A DNA stretch of 64,000 nucleotides from positions 124,001-188,000 of the forward strand of contig CAIWKE010000002.1 of assembly GCA_903913215.1 (NCBI GenBank), in the 5' to 3' direction. This document shows, piece by piece, positions 48,443 to 57,396 of the stretch; position 1 is the stretch's first letter, and every line of letters starts with the position of its first letter. The notes under the pieces were generated by a model. The model did no database searches. It had not been told where the DNA came from and saw only the letters and a program-made list of their open reading frames with translations. Made by a program: the position numbers and the translations under genes. The DNA is from an uncultured Holophagaceae bacterium. GTDB lineage: Bacteria; Acidobacteriota; Holophagae; Holophagales; Holophagaceae.

Positions 48443-50422
48443 TCAGCGCTGCGCGTCTTCGAGCGCGCCCTGGGCGGCTTCCCAGTCGCTCATGGCGTAG
48501 GCGAGGTCGGCTTCCAGGGACTTTTGCGCGTCCAGCTTGGCACTGAAGGCCTGCCAGTCGGCGGGGTCCATGGTGGCCATCGCCTTCTGCATCTCTCCCA
48601 ACCGGGCTTCCAGGTCGGCCACCTTGGCCTCGGCTTCGGCGACTTGCTTCTCGAAGCGCTTTATGGCGCGCTGTTTGTCCTTGTCTATTGGTTGCGGCTT
48701 CGCTGGAGCCTTCGGCACGCTCTGCGGCTTCGGCGCAGAGTTAGGCTTCGCCTGCGGCGAAGCGGGTTTCTTGGGGACTTCAACTTCGGCGCAATCAGCT
48801 TCGTCGGCGGCGAGGTCGAGGTCCACCCAGGCCTGGTGATCCTCATAGCTGCCTTCGCGGAACTCGGCCTGGCCTTCGTGGACGCGCAGGAGGGAGTCCG
48901 CCACGCGGCCCAGGAGGTAGCGGTCGTGGGTCACCACGATGGCGGCGCCCGTGAAGCTGAGGATGGTGTCCTCCATGGCTTCCATGCTGGGGATGTCCAT
49001 GTGGTTGGTGGGCTCGTCCAGCAGCAGCAGGTTCACGCCGTTGCGGATGAGGGTGGCGATGCTGAGGCGAGCGCGCTCGCCGCCGGACAGCGCCGTGACG
49101 GGCTTGTCCACCTCGTCGCCCCGGAACTGGAACTTGGCCAGGAAGCCCAGGATGTCCTGGCGCACGGCCATGGGCGTCACAGCGTGGATCTGCTGGAAGA
49201 CCGTGTTGCGGGGGTCCAGGTTGCGGTGGTGCTGATCGAAGTAGCCCAGCTTCACCTGGCTGCCCAGGCGGGCCTGGCCGGTGATGAAGGGGATCTCCTC
49301 GGAGATGGCCTTCAGCAGGGTGGACTTGCCGGTGCCGTTCAGACCCACGATGCCCATCTTCTGCCCGCGCTTGATCTGCAGCGACTCCAACGGCGCGTAG
49401 AGGGCCTTGCCATCCCAGCCCACGCTGGCGTTCTCCAGCACCAGGGCCACGTCGCCGCTCCGCTGCGTCTCGGGGAAGACGAACTTCACCTTGCGGCGAT
49501 CCTTGAGGGGCTGCTGGATGCGGTCCAGCTTGGAGAGGTGCGTGCGCCGGCCCCGGGCCTGCTTGGTGTTCTGGCCCGCAATGTTGCGGCGGATGTAATC
49601 TTCCTGGTTCTTGATGTAGGACTGCTGCTGCTGGTAGTGGCGCTCCTGCAGCTCCAGTTCCAGTTCCTTCTTCTCCATGAACTCCGAGTAGTTGCCTTCG
49701 TAGGCCCGGGAGCGACCCAGTTCCAGCTCCAGGATTTCGGTGGCGATCTTATCCAGGAAGTAGCGGTCATGGCTGATGACGGCCACGGTGGCATCCGTGT
49801 CCTGGATGAAGCTCTCCAGCCAGCGCAGGCTGGGCAGGTCCAGGTGGTTGGTGGGCTCGTCCAGCAGCAGCAGATCCTGGCCCTTGAGGATGGCCTTGGC
49901 CAACATGACGCGACACTTCTGACCACCGGACAGGGTTTCCACGGGACGATCGAAGTCGGCATCACTGAAGCCCAGAGACTGGATGATGCTCTCGGCCCGG
50001 GCGCGAATGGTGAAGCCGTCCAGGCGCTCGAAGGCCTCGGTCACGTGCTGGTAGCGCTCCATGACCTCACTGAGATCCGCGCCCGCCTCGCCCATGCGGT
50101 GCTCCAACTCGCGCATTTCATGCTGCAACCGCTCCACGTCGCCGAAGGCCGCCAGGGCCTCTTCCAGCACGCTGCCATCGGTCTCGGGGATCAGGTCCTG
50201 GGCGTAGTGGCCCATACGGATGCCGCGTTCCTTGGTTGGCTTTACCACGGTGCCACCATCGGCTTCCAGTTGGCCGAGGAGCAGCTTGAAGACGGTGCTC
50301 TTGCCGGCGCCGTTACGACCGATAACACCCCAGCACTCGCCCTCCTGGATGGCCCAGGTCACGTCCCTCAGCACCTCTTGGGGGCCGAAGCGGAGATCGA
50401 CATGGTTCAGGGAAGCAAGCAT
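48443..50422 (-). CDS. ABC-F family ATPase (Uup/EttA-like)
   Basis: The product has 659 residues with two ABC domains: Walker A GVIGRNGAGKST (about 35) and GIVGLNGTGKST (about 358), signatures ETLSGGQKCRVML and TALSGGERARLSI, and no membrane segment. An inter-domain linker rich in charge (about 240-320) fits ABC-F P-site tRNA interaction motif. A Lys/Pro/Ala-rich spacer (about 545-590) leads to a C-terminal coiled coil. ABC-F proteins act on stalled ribosomes. The spacer codons contain a double-hairpin DNA repeat (48720-48763). Confidence 0.93.
   Translation of the reverse strand: MLASLNHVDLRFGPQEVLRDVTWAIQEGECWGVIGRNGAGKSTVFKLLLGQLEADGGTVVKPTKERGIRMGHYAQDLIPETDGSVLEEALAAFGDVERLQHEMRELEHRMGEAGADLSEVMERYQHVTEAFERLDGFTIRARAESIIQSLGFSDADFDRPVETLSGGQKCRVMLAKAILKGQDLLLLDEPTNHLDLPSLRWLESFIQDTDATVAVISHDRYFLDKIATEILELELGRSRAYEGNYSEFMEKKELELELQERHYQQQQSYIKNQEDYIRRNIAGQNTKQARGRRTHLSKLDRIQQPLKDRRKVKFVFPETQRSGDVALVLENASVGWDGKALYAPLESLQIKRGQKMGIVGLNGTGKSTLLKAISEEIPFITGQARLGSQVKLGYFDQHHRNLDPRNTVFQQIHAVTPMAVRQDILGFLAKFQFRGDEVDKPVTALSGGERARLSIATLIRNGVNLLLLDEPTNHMDIPSMEAMEDTILSFTGAAIVVTHDRYLLGRVADSLLRVHEGQAEFREGSYEDHQAWVDLDLAADEADCAEVEVPKKPASPQAKPNSAPKPQSVPKAPAKPQPIDKDKQRAIKRFEKQVAEAEAKVADLEARLGEMQKAMATMDPADWQAFSAKLDAQKSLEADLAYAMSDWEAAQGALEDAQR
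48720..48763. repeat. Double-hairpin repeat inside the ABC-F coding sequence
   Basis: CTCTGCG (48720-48726) pairs with CGCAGAG (48734-48740); after TTAG, GCTTCGCC (48745-48752) pairs with GGCGAAGC (48756-48763). Read on the minus strand this is hairpin-CTAA-hairpin with the junction AGCCTAACT, the same junction as the intergenic element at 29341-29392. It encodes part of the Lys/Pro/Ser/Ala-rich spacer before the coiled coil. Confidence 0.7.
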
Positions 50423-50447
50423 CGCGGGCGACTTTCAGCTTGAAGCA

Positions 50448-50473
50448 AGAAGGCCACCTTGCGGTGGCCTTCT
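50448..50473 (-). terminator. Terminator hairpin after tRNA-Ala
   Basis: An 11-bp perfect stem, AGAAGGCCACC with GGTGGCCTTCT (50448-50458 and 50463-50473), has a GCAA loop when read on the minus strand and is followed by TTGCTTC. It begins 4 bases after the tRNA-Ala end and lies 26 bases before the ABC-F start, so it insulates the two. Confidence 0.7.
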
Positions 50474-50476
50474 GTT

Positions 50477-50552
<76 letters not shown>

Positions 50553-50566
50553 AATGGGGAAGACCT

Positions 50567-50595
50567 AGTATCCCACTCCTTCTCCGCCTGTGCAA
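50567..50595 (-). promoter_or_regulatory. Sigma-70-type promoter for tRNA-Ala
   Basis: On the minus strand TTGCAC (50595-50590) and GATACT (50572-50567) are 17 bases apart; predicted start about 50560, eight bases before the mature tRNA 5' end at 50552. Confidence 0.6.
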
Positions 50596-50602
50596 GCCCA
50601 GA

Positions 50603-52603
50603 TCATGGGTGGGCCAAGCGGAGTTTCTGGCCCAGCACCACACGGTCCCCCTTGAGCTTGTTCCAGGCCTTCAGGTCCTTGGGTTCCAGGTCATATTTCC
50701 GGGCGATGGCCCCGAGCGTGTCGCCCTTCTGGACCTTGTGGAAGCGGGGCGCGGCCGTGGTGGTGGCCTTGACTTCCTTCGTCGGGGAGGAGGTGGCGCC
50801 TGGCAGGCGGATCGAGTCCCCCGGATGCAGGGTCTTCACTGCCGTTGGATTCAGCTTCAGGAGTTCGCCGAGGCTCACACCTTGGGCGCGGGCGATTTTG
50901 GCCAGCGTGTCGCCGGGCTTGGCAAGGAGGACTGCAACCGCAGGTTTGTCCGGAGCGGCCTGGGGGATCGTTTCCGGCACCGGCTCGGCCTTGGCGGGCC
51001 GGATCTCGGGCTTGCTCGGCGCGGACTCGATCACTGGCTTGGGCACCGGCTTAGGCTCCGGCGCAGTCCGCGGAGGCTCAGGAATTACGGCGATTGGCGA
51101 AGATTCTGCGTTGGCGGGAAGCTCGGCCTCACCGTGACCAGCCAGATCTCTGGGCACCGCAGGTAGAGAGGGCAGCGGCAGATCCGCAAGCGCCTTCCGG
51201 CCCTTGTCCAGATGCACGATGTCACGCTCCTCCAGGGCCACCACCGGGGGCGGCGGCACCAGCAGGCGCTTGCCAGCCTTGAACTGCTTGGCGGTGAGGT
51301 CGTTGGCCTCGAGGAGATCCTCGGGCGTCAGCTTGAATCGTTTGGCCACCTTGGCGAGGGTGTCCCCTTTGCGGACCGTATAGTGCTGGAAGTCCAGGCG
51401 CTGGGCGGCGGGCATGCGCGCCAGCTGGCGCAGGCAGTCCATGGCCTTACCCGGGGGCACGCGCAACTGGTAAGTCCCGGGCGGTGTGGAGCCACGCAGC
51501 AGTTCGGGATTCAGCTCCTTCAGCGTGTTGGTGTCCGTGCCAGTACAGCGGGCCAGCACGCTGAGGCTGGTCATGCTGGACACGGTGACGGTCTCGTAGG
51601 CGTAGGGCTTCAGCGGCACGATGCGCAGGCCGTAGCGTTCAGGGTTGCGGCCCACCAGGATGGCGGCACAGAGCTCAGGCACGTAGTTCTTGGTCTCGGT
51701 TCGCAGCCAGCGCGAGCGGGCCAGATCCCAGAAATTCCGGGTGCCGATATTCTGGATGGCGCGTTCCAACGTAAGCGGCCCCGCGTTGTAGCTGGAAGCG
51801 GCCAGGTACCAGTCGCCCGTGATCTCGTAGAGCCGCTTCAGGTAGCGGGCGGCGGCGCGGGTGGCCTTCACCGGATCCCGGCGCTCCTCCACCCAGGCCG
51901 TGCCATTGAGTCCGTAGATGCGGCCCGTGGAGCGGATGAACTGCCACATGCCCACGGCCTTGGCGCGGCTCTTGGCCTCGTTGCGGAAGCCGGACTCGAT
52001 AACGGCCAGGTAGGCCAGATCCGCGGGCACGCCCTCTTCGGCGAAGACCTGGCGGATCATGGGCATGAACATGGAGGCCCGGCCCAGGGCGTTCTCCATG
52101 AAGCCATGCTTGGTGGTGCTGAAGAGGCTCACCCAGGTGAGCACCTTGTCGTTCAGGTCGATGGGGTAGTCGTAGCTGGCGCCCTGCTCCGCGGCCCGCA
52201 CCCGCTCCAACTCCGCCCGCAGTTCGTTGCCTGAGATGGAGACCACTTCGTCCGTCGCCTTGAGACCCGGCTCGGCCTCAGGGGCTTCCTCATCACCCAG
52301 TTGCTCCTGGACCTCCTTGAGCCGCTGCAGCAAGGCCTGCACTTCTGGCTGCCTCAGCAACTCCGTGGACCAGTCCGCCGTGAGGACATCGGCCTCGTCG
52401 GCGCGCAGCGTGGCTGCCTCTTCGTCCTCGGCCTCCAGGGCCTGCTCGCTGGCCTCCACCAGGGTCCGCAGACGCAGGATGCGGAGGGCGTCGGCCTCGG
52501 CGGCCCGGGCTGGGGCCGTGGCAGCCTGCACCTGGGGGGCCGGCGCCGGTGTCTGCACCGGCACCGACCCCCAGAGCAGGACGGCAAGGAAGGGAACGGG
52601 CAC
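50603..52603 (-). CDS. MltD-like lytic transglycosylase with three LysM domains
   Basis: The product has 666 residues. GTG 52603 is preferred: it lies just after the gcvH stop and begins the signal VPFLAVLLWGSVPVQ; an ATG at 52651 would be inside gcvH. The SLT domain (about 170-310) has the catalytic Glu in LAVIESGFRNEAKS and GMWQFIRSTGR. Three LysM repeats (HYTVRKGDTLAKVAKRFKL about 400, LLAKPGDTLAKIARAQGVS, KVQKGDTLGAIARKY) bind peptidoglycan. It cleaves glycan strands in the periplasm. A Pro/Glu/Lys-rich linker separates LysM 1 and 2. Confidence 0.92.
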   Translation of the reverse strand: MPVPFLAVLLWGSVPVQTPAPAPQVQAATAPARAAEADALRILRLRTLVEASEQALEAEDEEAATLRADEADVLTADWSTELLRQPEVQALLQRLKEVQEQLGDEEAPEAEPGLKATDEVVSISGNELRAELERVRAAEQGASYDYPIDLNDKVLTWVSLFSTTKHGFMENALGRASMFMPMIRQVFAEEGVPADLAYLAVIESGFRNEAKSRAKAVGMWQFIRSTGRIYGLNGTAWVEERRDPVKATRAAARYLKRLYEITGDWYLAASSYNAGPLTLERAIQNIGTRNFWDLARSRWLRTETKNYVPELCAAILVGRNPERYGLRIVPLKPYAYETVTVSSMTSLSVLARCTGTDTNTLKELNPELLRGSTPPGTYQLRVPPGKAMDCLRQLARMPAAQRLDFQHYTVRKGDTLAKVAKRFKLTPEDLLEANDLTAKQFKAGKRLLVPPPPVVALEERDIVHLDKGRKALADLPLPSLPAVPRDLAGHGEAELPANAESSPIAVIPEPPRTAPEPKPVPKPVIESAPSKPEIRPAKAEPVPETIPQAAPDKPAVAVLLAKPGDTLAKIARAQGVSLGELLKLNPTAVKTLHPGDSIRLPGATSSPTKEVKATTTAAPRFHKVQKGDTLGAIARKYDLEPKDLKAWNKLKGDRVVLGQKLRLAHP

Positions 52604-52607
52604 AGGC

Positions 52608-52991
52608 CTAGTGGCTTTCGGAATTGACCAGGGCCTCGTAGGCCTTGGCATCCAGGAGCCCGGCCAGCTCGCCGGACAGCTTGATCTTCACCATCCAGCC
52701 CTTGCCATAGGGATCCTCGTTCACGGCTTCGGGATGGTCCCCCAGGGTCTCGTTCACTTCGAGCACTGCGCCAGCGGTGGGCATGTTCAGCTCGGAGACC
52801 GTCTTCACGGACTCCACGGTGCCGAACTCTTCACCCTCGGTGAAGCTTGCGCCCACTTCCGGCAGGTCTACGAAGACCACGTCACCCAGGGCATCCTGGG
52901 CATAGGCGGTGATGCCCACGGTGGCGGTGCCGTCGCCCGCGGGCTTCAGCCATTCGTGGTCCTTGGTGTACTTCAGGTCGGCAGGGAACAT
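52608..52991 (-). CDS. gcvH: Glycine cleavage system H protein
   Basis: The product has 127 residues. The lipoyl-lysine motif is GTVESVKTVSELNMP (Lys about 63), and WLKPAGDGTATVGITAYAQDALGDVVFVDLPEVG (in parts) is the conserved N-half. It carries the aminomethyl group between P, T and L proteins. It lies 52 bases downstream of gcvT on the same strand; gcvP and the lipoamide dehydrogenase gene are not in the window. Confidence 0.96.
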   Translation of the reverse strand: MFPADLKYTKDHEWLKPAGDGTATVGITAYAQDALGDVVFVDLPEVGASFTEGEEFGTVESVKTVSELNMPTAGAVLEVNETLGDHPEAVNEDPYGKGWMVKIKLSGELAGLLDAKAYEALVNSESH

Positions 52992-53042
52992 GGATCCTCC
53001 AGTGATGGTCGGGATGTGGGACTCGTCTTGATGGGGTTCGGG

Positions 53043-54146
53043 CTACTTCTGCCGCTTGTAGAAGGGCGTGGGGATGACTTCAGCGTCCACTGCCCGGCCC
53101 CGAATGTCCACCTGGATGCGGGTGCCGACCTTGGCCAGTTCCGTGGGAACGTAAGCCAGGCCAAGGTTGAAGCCGCAGGTGGGCGAAGGGGCGGCACTGG
53201 TGACGAAGCCGAGCTTCTGGCCGTTCTGGACGATGTCCATATGGTCCCGGGCAATGTCGCGCTTCTCAAAGGTCCTGAATCCCACCAGCTTGCGGGGGGC
53301 CGGAGCGGACTTGGCGGCCAGCAGGGCCTCGCGGCCGATGAACGGGCCATGGTCCAGCTTCACGATCCAGCCCAGGCCCGCTTCCAGGGCATGGATGGTG
53401 TCGTCGATCTCATGACCGTAAAGGGCCATCTTGCATTCCAGGCGGAGGGTGTTGCGGCAGCCCAGGCCCGCGGGCAGCAGGCCCTGGGGCGTCCCCGCAG
53501 CCATGACGGCGTTCCAGATGGCCTCGGTATCCGCGGCGGCGCAGTAAAGCTCGAAGCCATCCTCGCCGGTGTAGCCCGTGCGACTGATGAGGCACTTGAA
53601 GCCGGCCACCTCGCCGTGAGTGAAGTAGTAATAGCCGATGGGCGCCAGGGGCGTGGCCGTGAGGGGCTGGAGGATGGCCAGGGCCAGGGGCCCCTGGAGA
53701 GCGATCTGGCCCGTCGCAGGGCTTTCGTTCACCACGGTGCAGTCATAGCCCTTGGCATGCTGTTGCACCCAGGCGAAGTCCTTGTCAGAGTTGCCGGCAT
53801 TCACCACCAGCAGGAACTCCTCCTCGCCCTCGCGGTAGACCAGGAGGTCGTCCACGAAGGTGCCGTTCTCATAGAGGAAGGCCGTGTAGTGGATCTGACC
53901 CAGGGCCAGGCTGGAGACGGCATTGGGGGTCAGGTGCTCCACCAGGGCCAGGGCTCCGGAACCTTTCACGCGGATCTCGCCCATGTGGCTGACGTCAAAG
54001 AGGCCCGCCTTGGTGCGGACGGCCTCGTGTTCAGCGATGATCCCCGCCGGATACTGCACCGGCATATCCCAGCCGCCGAAGTCCACCATCTTGGCGTTGA
54101 GGGCCCGGTGGGCGGCGTTGAGAGGCGTCTTCATCAGCTCAGACAT
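53043..54146 (-). CDS. gcvT: Glycine cleavage system T protein (aminomethyltransferase)
   Basis: The product has 367 residues, the normal length. LFDVSHMGEIRVKGSGAL, ISRTGYTGEDGFELYC and the conserved Asp/Arg-rich C-half with LGCRNTLRLECKMALYG are diagnostic. It transfers the aminomethyl carbon from the H protein to tetrahydrofolate, releasing ammonia. It is upstream of gcvH in a two-gene unit, probably driven together with sfsA and neighbours further upstream. Confidence 0.96.
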   Translation of the reverse strand: MSELMKTPLNAAHRALNAKMVDFGGWDMPVQYPAGIIAEHEAVRTKAGLFDVSHMGEIRVKGSGALALVEHLTPNAVSSLALGQIHYTAFLYENGTFVDDLLVYREGEEEFLLVVNAGNSDKDFAWVQQHAKGYDCTVVNESPATGQIALQGPLALAILQPLTATPLAPIGYYYFTHGEVAGFKCLISRTGYTGEDGFELYCAAADTEAIWNAVMAAGTPQGLLPAGLGCRNTLRLECKMALYGHEIDDTIHALEAGLGWIVKLDHGPFIGREALLAAKSAPAPRKLVGFRTFEKRDIARDHMDIVQNGQKLGFVTSAAPSPTCGFNLGLAYVPTELAKVGTRIQVDIRGRAVDAEVIPTPFYKRQK

Positions 54147-54167
54147 GCAGGACTCCAGGGCCCCAGT

Positions 54168-54914
54168 CTATCGCCGCGCCTCCCAGGGCAGAAGGCCCGG
54201 CAGCTCCCAGCCCAGGCTCCACAGACCACTGGCACCTTCGCTTGTGACCAGACGCACAGCCAGGGGGAGGATCTCCACACCGGTCTGGGCCGCGCGGTCC
54301 AGTTCCGCCGCGTAGACCGGGTCGATCTCCCGGGCCGCGTCGAAGCGGTCCACGTCCGTGCGATGCACGAAGAAGGCGATGGCGGCCCGGTGGCCTTCCC
54401 GCACCATGCCCTGCAGCTCCCGCAGGTGTTTGGTGCCCCGCTCGGTGACTGCGTCCGGGAAGAGGGCCCAGTTCCCGGCCTTGAGGGTGGTGTTCTTCAC
54501 CTCGATGAAGACCTGGCGGCCCGTCGCGTCCTGAGCCAGCACATCGATGCGGCTGCGCTCGCTACCGTACTTGACCTCGGTGCTGACCTCGCACAGATCC
54601 GGCAACCCTGGCAAGGCACCCTGACGTGCAGCGGCGGCCACCACACGATTGGGCATGCCCGTCTCCACGCCCACCCAACCCCCGCCCCGCTCCACGGCCA
54701 GCCAGGTGAACTTCAGCTTCCGATCAGGATTCGCGGCGGGCTCCAGCAGCACCCGGTCCCCGGGCTCCCAGCAGGTCTTCATGGAGCCGGTGTTGGTGGT
54801 GTGGGCCGTGACGAGGGTGCCATCCGCCAGTTCCACGTCCGCCAGGAAGCGCTTGTAGCGCAGGACCAGGCGCCCCAGCACCAGTCCGTGCCGCTCGACG
54901 AGGATCACGGCCAC
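54168..54914 (-). CDS. sfsA: SfsA family DNA-binding/nuclease-fold protein
   Basis: The product has 248 residues. LVLRYKRFLADVELADG is the N-terminal OB-like part, TTNTGSMKTCWEPGDRVLL the central motif, and SRIDVLAQDATG, VFIEVKNTTL and FPDAVTERGTKHL the restriction-endonuclease-like core. SfsA was first named as a sugar-fermentation stimulation factor; its molecular activity is not settled. It overlaps the GmhB-like gene by 10 bases. Confidence 0.93.
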   Translation of the reverse strand: MAVILVERHGLVLGRLVLRYKRFLADVELADGTLVTAHTTNTGSMKTCWEPGDRVLLEPAANPDRKLKFTWLAVERGGGWVGVETGMPNRVVAAAARQGALPGLPDLCEVSTEVKYGSERSRIDVLAQDATGRQVFIEVKNTTLKAGNWALFPDAVTERGTKHLRELQGMVREGHRAAIAFFVHRTDVDRFDAAREIDPVYAAELDRAAQTGVEILPLAVRLVTSEGASGLWSLGWELPGLLPWEARR

Positions 54915-55474
54915 ATGACCAGGATGCGCTCCAGGGCCTCGGGCAGGTCCGCCGCCACCAGATCCGCCAGGTCGCCCTCCACCTCGGTGCCATAGCCCGT
55001 GCGGACCAGGGCCACCTTGCAGCCGGCCCGGCGGCCCGCCTCCAGGTCGATGTCCTTGTCTCCGATCATCCAGGAGCGGCTAAGGTCCAGGTTGTGTTCC
55101 TCGGCCGCCCGCAACAGCATCCCTGGGTTGGGCTTCCGGTCGGGATGGTCGGCCACGGCGTAGTCCCCCTGCCCCTTCTCGTGGTGGGGCGAGGCGTAGA
55201 CCGCGTCGATGTGGGCCTTCTCCAGGCCCAGCAGGGTGTCCATGCGGCTCATGACCGCCGCGAAGTCCAGCCAGTCGTAGCGGCCCCGCCCGATGCCGCT
55301 CTGATTCGTGATCACCACCACGGGGATGCCCCGAGCGTTCACCTTGGCCAGAGCGGCGGCGGAACCGGGGATCAGCACCAGATCATCGGGGTTGGAGAGG
55401 TAGTCCACTTCCTCGTTGAGGGTGCCATCGCGGTCCAGAAAGAGAGCGGGCCGCGAGCCTGTCAAGGCAGCCAC
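54905..55474 (-). CDS. gmhB: HAD phosphatase, GmhB/histidinol-phosphatase type
   Basis: The product has 189 residues. LFLDRDGTLNEEVDYLSN at the start is the HAD motif I, VVITNQSGIGRG motif II and WMIGDKDIDLEAGRRAG motif IV. Typical GmhB carries a zinc loop with Cys ligands (CPHH ... CxC). Here the loop reads SPHHEKGQGDYAVADHPDRK and has no Cys, so the zinc site is probably lost. Function as D-glycero-D-manno-heptose bisphosphate phosphatase is likely but not certain; no other heptose genes are in the window. Confidence 0.88.
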   Translation of the reverse strand: MAALTGSRPALFLDRDGTLNEEVDYLSNPDDLVLIPGSAAALAKVNARGIPVVVITNQSGIGRGRYDWLDFAAVMSRMDTLLGLEKAHIDAVYASPHHEKGQGDYAVADHPDRKPNPGMLLRAAEEHNLDLSRSWMIGDKDIDLEAGRRAGCKVALVRTGYGTEVEGDLADLVAADLPEALERILVMWP

Positions 55475-56532
55475 TCTGCCACGCAGACGTCGAATTGCCG
55501 CGGCCCGCGGGGGGCGCGGCCGCTCACCCAGAGCAGCTGCTTGCCATCGGGGCTGAAGTGGGGGAAGGAGTTGAAGAGGCCCGTCCAGGTGAGCCGCACC
55601 AGCCCGGTGCCATCCAGGTTGATGCGGAACAGCTCGAAACCCCGGCCTTTGCCTTCGTTGTCGTGGTGGTTGCTGGCGAAGACCAGACCCTTGCCATCGG
55701 GGGTGAAGATGGGCGCAAAGGCGGCCCCGGGCAGGTTCGTGACTTGGTGCTTAGCGCTGCCGTCGGCGTTCATGACCCAGATGTCCATGGCCATGGGCTC
55801 AACCAGGTGCTCCTTGAGCAGGGCCTTGTACTTGGCCGTGGCAGCCTCGCCCTTGGGGTAGTTCGTGCGCCAGGCAATGAGCTTGGAGTCGGGGCTGAAC
55901 ACCGCGCCGCCATCGTAGCCCACACCATCCGTAAGCTGGGTCAGGTGCTTCCCGTCAAGGTCCACCCGCCAGATATCCACGTCGCCGCCCCGCTCGCTGG
56001 TGAACACGATCCACTTGCCGTTGGGCGCCACAGTGGCCTCGGCATCGTAGCCCGGCGAGGGCAGGAACGGCTTGGCCTCACTCCCGTCCGCCTTGGCGAT
56101 GTAGAGGTCATAGCCCTGGAAGACGGGCCACTGGTACTTGCCCGGCGTGAAGGGCGGCCCCTCGGGGCACTCAGGGCCCGCCCCGTGGGTGCTGGCAAAG
56201 ATGATCTTCGTATCCCCGGGCAGGAACCAGCCGCAGGTGACACGGCCCTTGCCGGAGCTGACCCGCTTCTGGTCCGAACCGTCAGCGTTCATGGTGTAGA
56301 GCTGGTCGCAGGGGTAGCCATCTCGGGTGCTCTGGAAGATGATCTTCTTCCCGGTGGTGGACCAGTAGGCCTCGGCGTTGGAGCCTGTACCTGTGAGTTT
56401 CCTGACCTGGCGGAGGTGCACTTCCTTCGCGTCCCAGAGGGCACTGGCGGGTGCAGGAGCCGGAGCGGGTGGGGGCGCCGTCTGGGCGTCGAGCATCACA
56501 GGCAGCAGAACAGCCAGGAGGAGGCGTTTCAT
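55462..56532 (-). CDS. Periplasmic TolB-like beta-propeller (PD40 repeats)
   Basis: The product has 356 residues; ATG 56532 has AAAGGGGAAATC upstream, and the frame continues without homology. A signal peptide (MKRLLLAVLLPVMLDAQ) precedes a Pro/Ala stretch and five to six PD40 repeats with motifs such as WSTTGKKIIFQSTRDG, VAPNGKWIVFTSERGGDVDIW, FSPDSKLIAW, FTPDGKGLVFASNHH and FSPDGKQLLWVSGR. These form a six-bladed propeller as in TolB. The binding partner is unknown. It overlaps the GmhB-like gene by 13 bases. Confidence 0.88.
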   Translation of the reverse strand: MKRLLLAVLLPVMLDAQTAPPPAPAPAPASALWDAKEVHLRQVRKLTGTGSNAEAYWSTTGKKIIFQSTRDGYPCDQLYTMNADGSDQKRVSSGKGRVTCGWFLPGDTKIIFASTHGAGPECPEGPPFTPGKYQWPVFQGYDLYIAKADGSEAKPFLPSPGYDAEATVAPNGKWIVFTSERGGDVDIWRVDLDGKHLTQLTDGVGYDGGAVFSPDSKLIAWRTNYPKGEAATAKYKALLKEHLVEPMAMDIWVMNADGSAKHQVTNLPGAAFAPIFTPDGKGLVFASNHHDNEGKGRGFELFRINLDGTGLVRLTWTGLFNSFPHFSPDGKQLLWVSGRAPRGPRQFDVCVAEWLP

Positions 56533-56613
56533 GATTTCCCCTTTCACGTGCAAACAGGAACTTGAGCAGAATGCCAGAGATGACACACTGTGGACACCAC
56601 CCAAGGAATTTCC

Positions 56614-57306
56614 ATGATAGACAAACGCTATCCCGACGCGCTCGCGGCCGTGGCCGACATTCCTGAGGGTGCCCACCTGGCTGTGGGGGGCTTCGGCCTT
56701 TGCGGGATCCCTGAGCACCTCATCGCCGCCCTGGCCAAGCGGGGCGTTGGGCAGTTGACCTGCTATTCCAACAACGCTGGTGTGGACGACTTCGGTCTGG
56801 GCCTCCTGCTGAAGCATCACCAGATCAAAAAAATGGTCAGCAGCTACGTGGGCGAGAACGCTGAGTTCGAGCGCCAGTTTCTGAGCGGGGAGCTGGAGGT
56901 GGAGCTGGTACCCCAGGGCACCTTGGCGGAGCGCATGAGGGCCGGAGGTGCCGGCATTCCAGCCTTCTTCACCCCCACCGGAGCCGGCACTCAGGTGGCC
57001 GAGGGCAAGGAAGTCCGGCCGTTCCGGGGCCGGGACTGTGTGCTGGAGTCGGGCATCTTCGCAGACTTCTCCCTGGTGAAGGCCTGGAAGGCCGATCGCC
57101 TGGGCAACCTGGTCTTCCGCAAGACCGCCCGCAACTTCAACCCCATGGCCGCCACCTGCGGGCGCATCTGCATCGCCGAGGTGGAAGAGATCGTGGAGGT
57201 GGGCAGCCTGGACCCCGACGCCATCCACACCCCCGGGATCTTCGTGCATCGCCTGGTCCTGGGGACTTCCTACGAGAAGCGCATCGAAAAGGTGGTCACT
57301 CGCTAG
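56614..57306 (+). CDS. CoA-transferase subunit A (3-oxoacid/acetate type), alone
   Basis: The product has 230 residues; ATG 56614 follows [42 protein letters not shown] and [11 protein letters not shown] are the subunit A (SCOT alpha) signatures. The catalytic Glu sits in subunit B, which is not the next gene; a convergent kinase gene (57390) follows after 83 bases. It would need a B subunit encoded elsewhere. An alternative is a decayed operon remnant, but the frame is intact. Confidence 0.9.
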   Translation: MIDKRYPDALAAVADIPEGAHLAVGGFGLCGIPEHLIAALAKRGVGQLTCYSNNAGVDDFGLGLLLKHHQIKKMVSSYVGENAEFERQFLSGELEVELVPQGTLAERMRAGGAGIPAFFTPTGAGTQVAEGKEVRPFRGRDCVLESGIFADFSLVKAWKADRLGNLVFRKTARNFNPMAATCGRICIAEVEEIVEVGSLDPDAIHTPGIFVHRLVLGTSYEKRIEKVVTR

Positions 57307-57396
57307 CGGACTAATCCCAGCCCACGTGCGGCTTTACCGCGTGTGAGCGTCGGCCCCCAGGCGTGTGCGCGCAGCGCGGAACCCCCGGACTAATCC
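57307..57396. repeat. Direct repeat CGGACTAATCC
   Basis: CGGACTAATCC occurs at 57307-57317 and 57386-57396, 79 bases apart, flanking the intergenic space between the CoA-transferase gene and the kinase gene; the second copy overlaps the kinase stop codon. Between the copies lies a small hairpin GCGG-CTTTA-CCGC (57328-57340). Confidence 0.5.
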
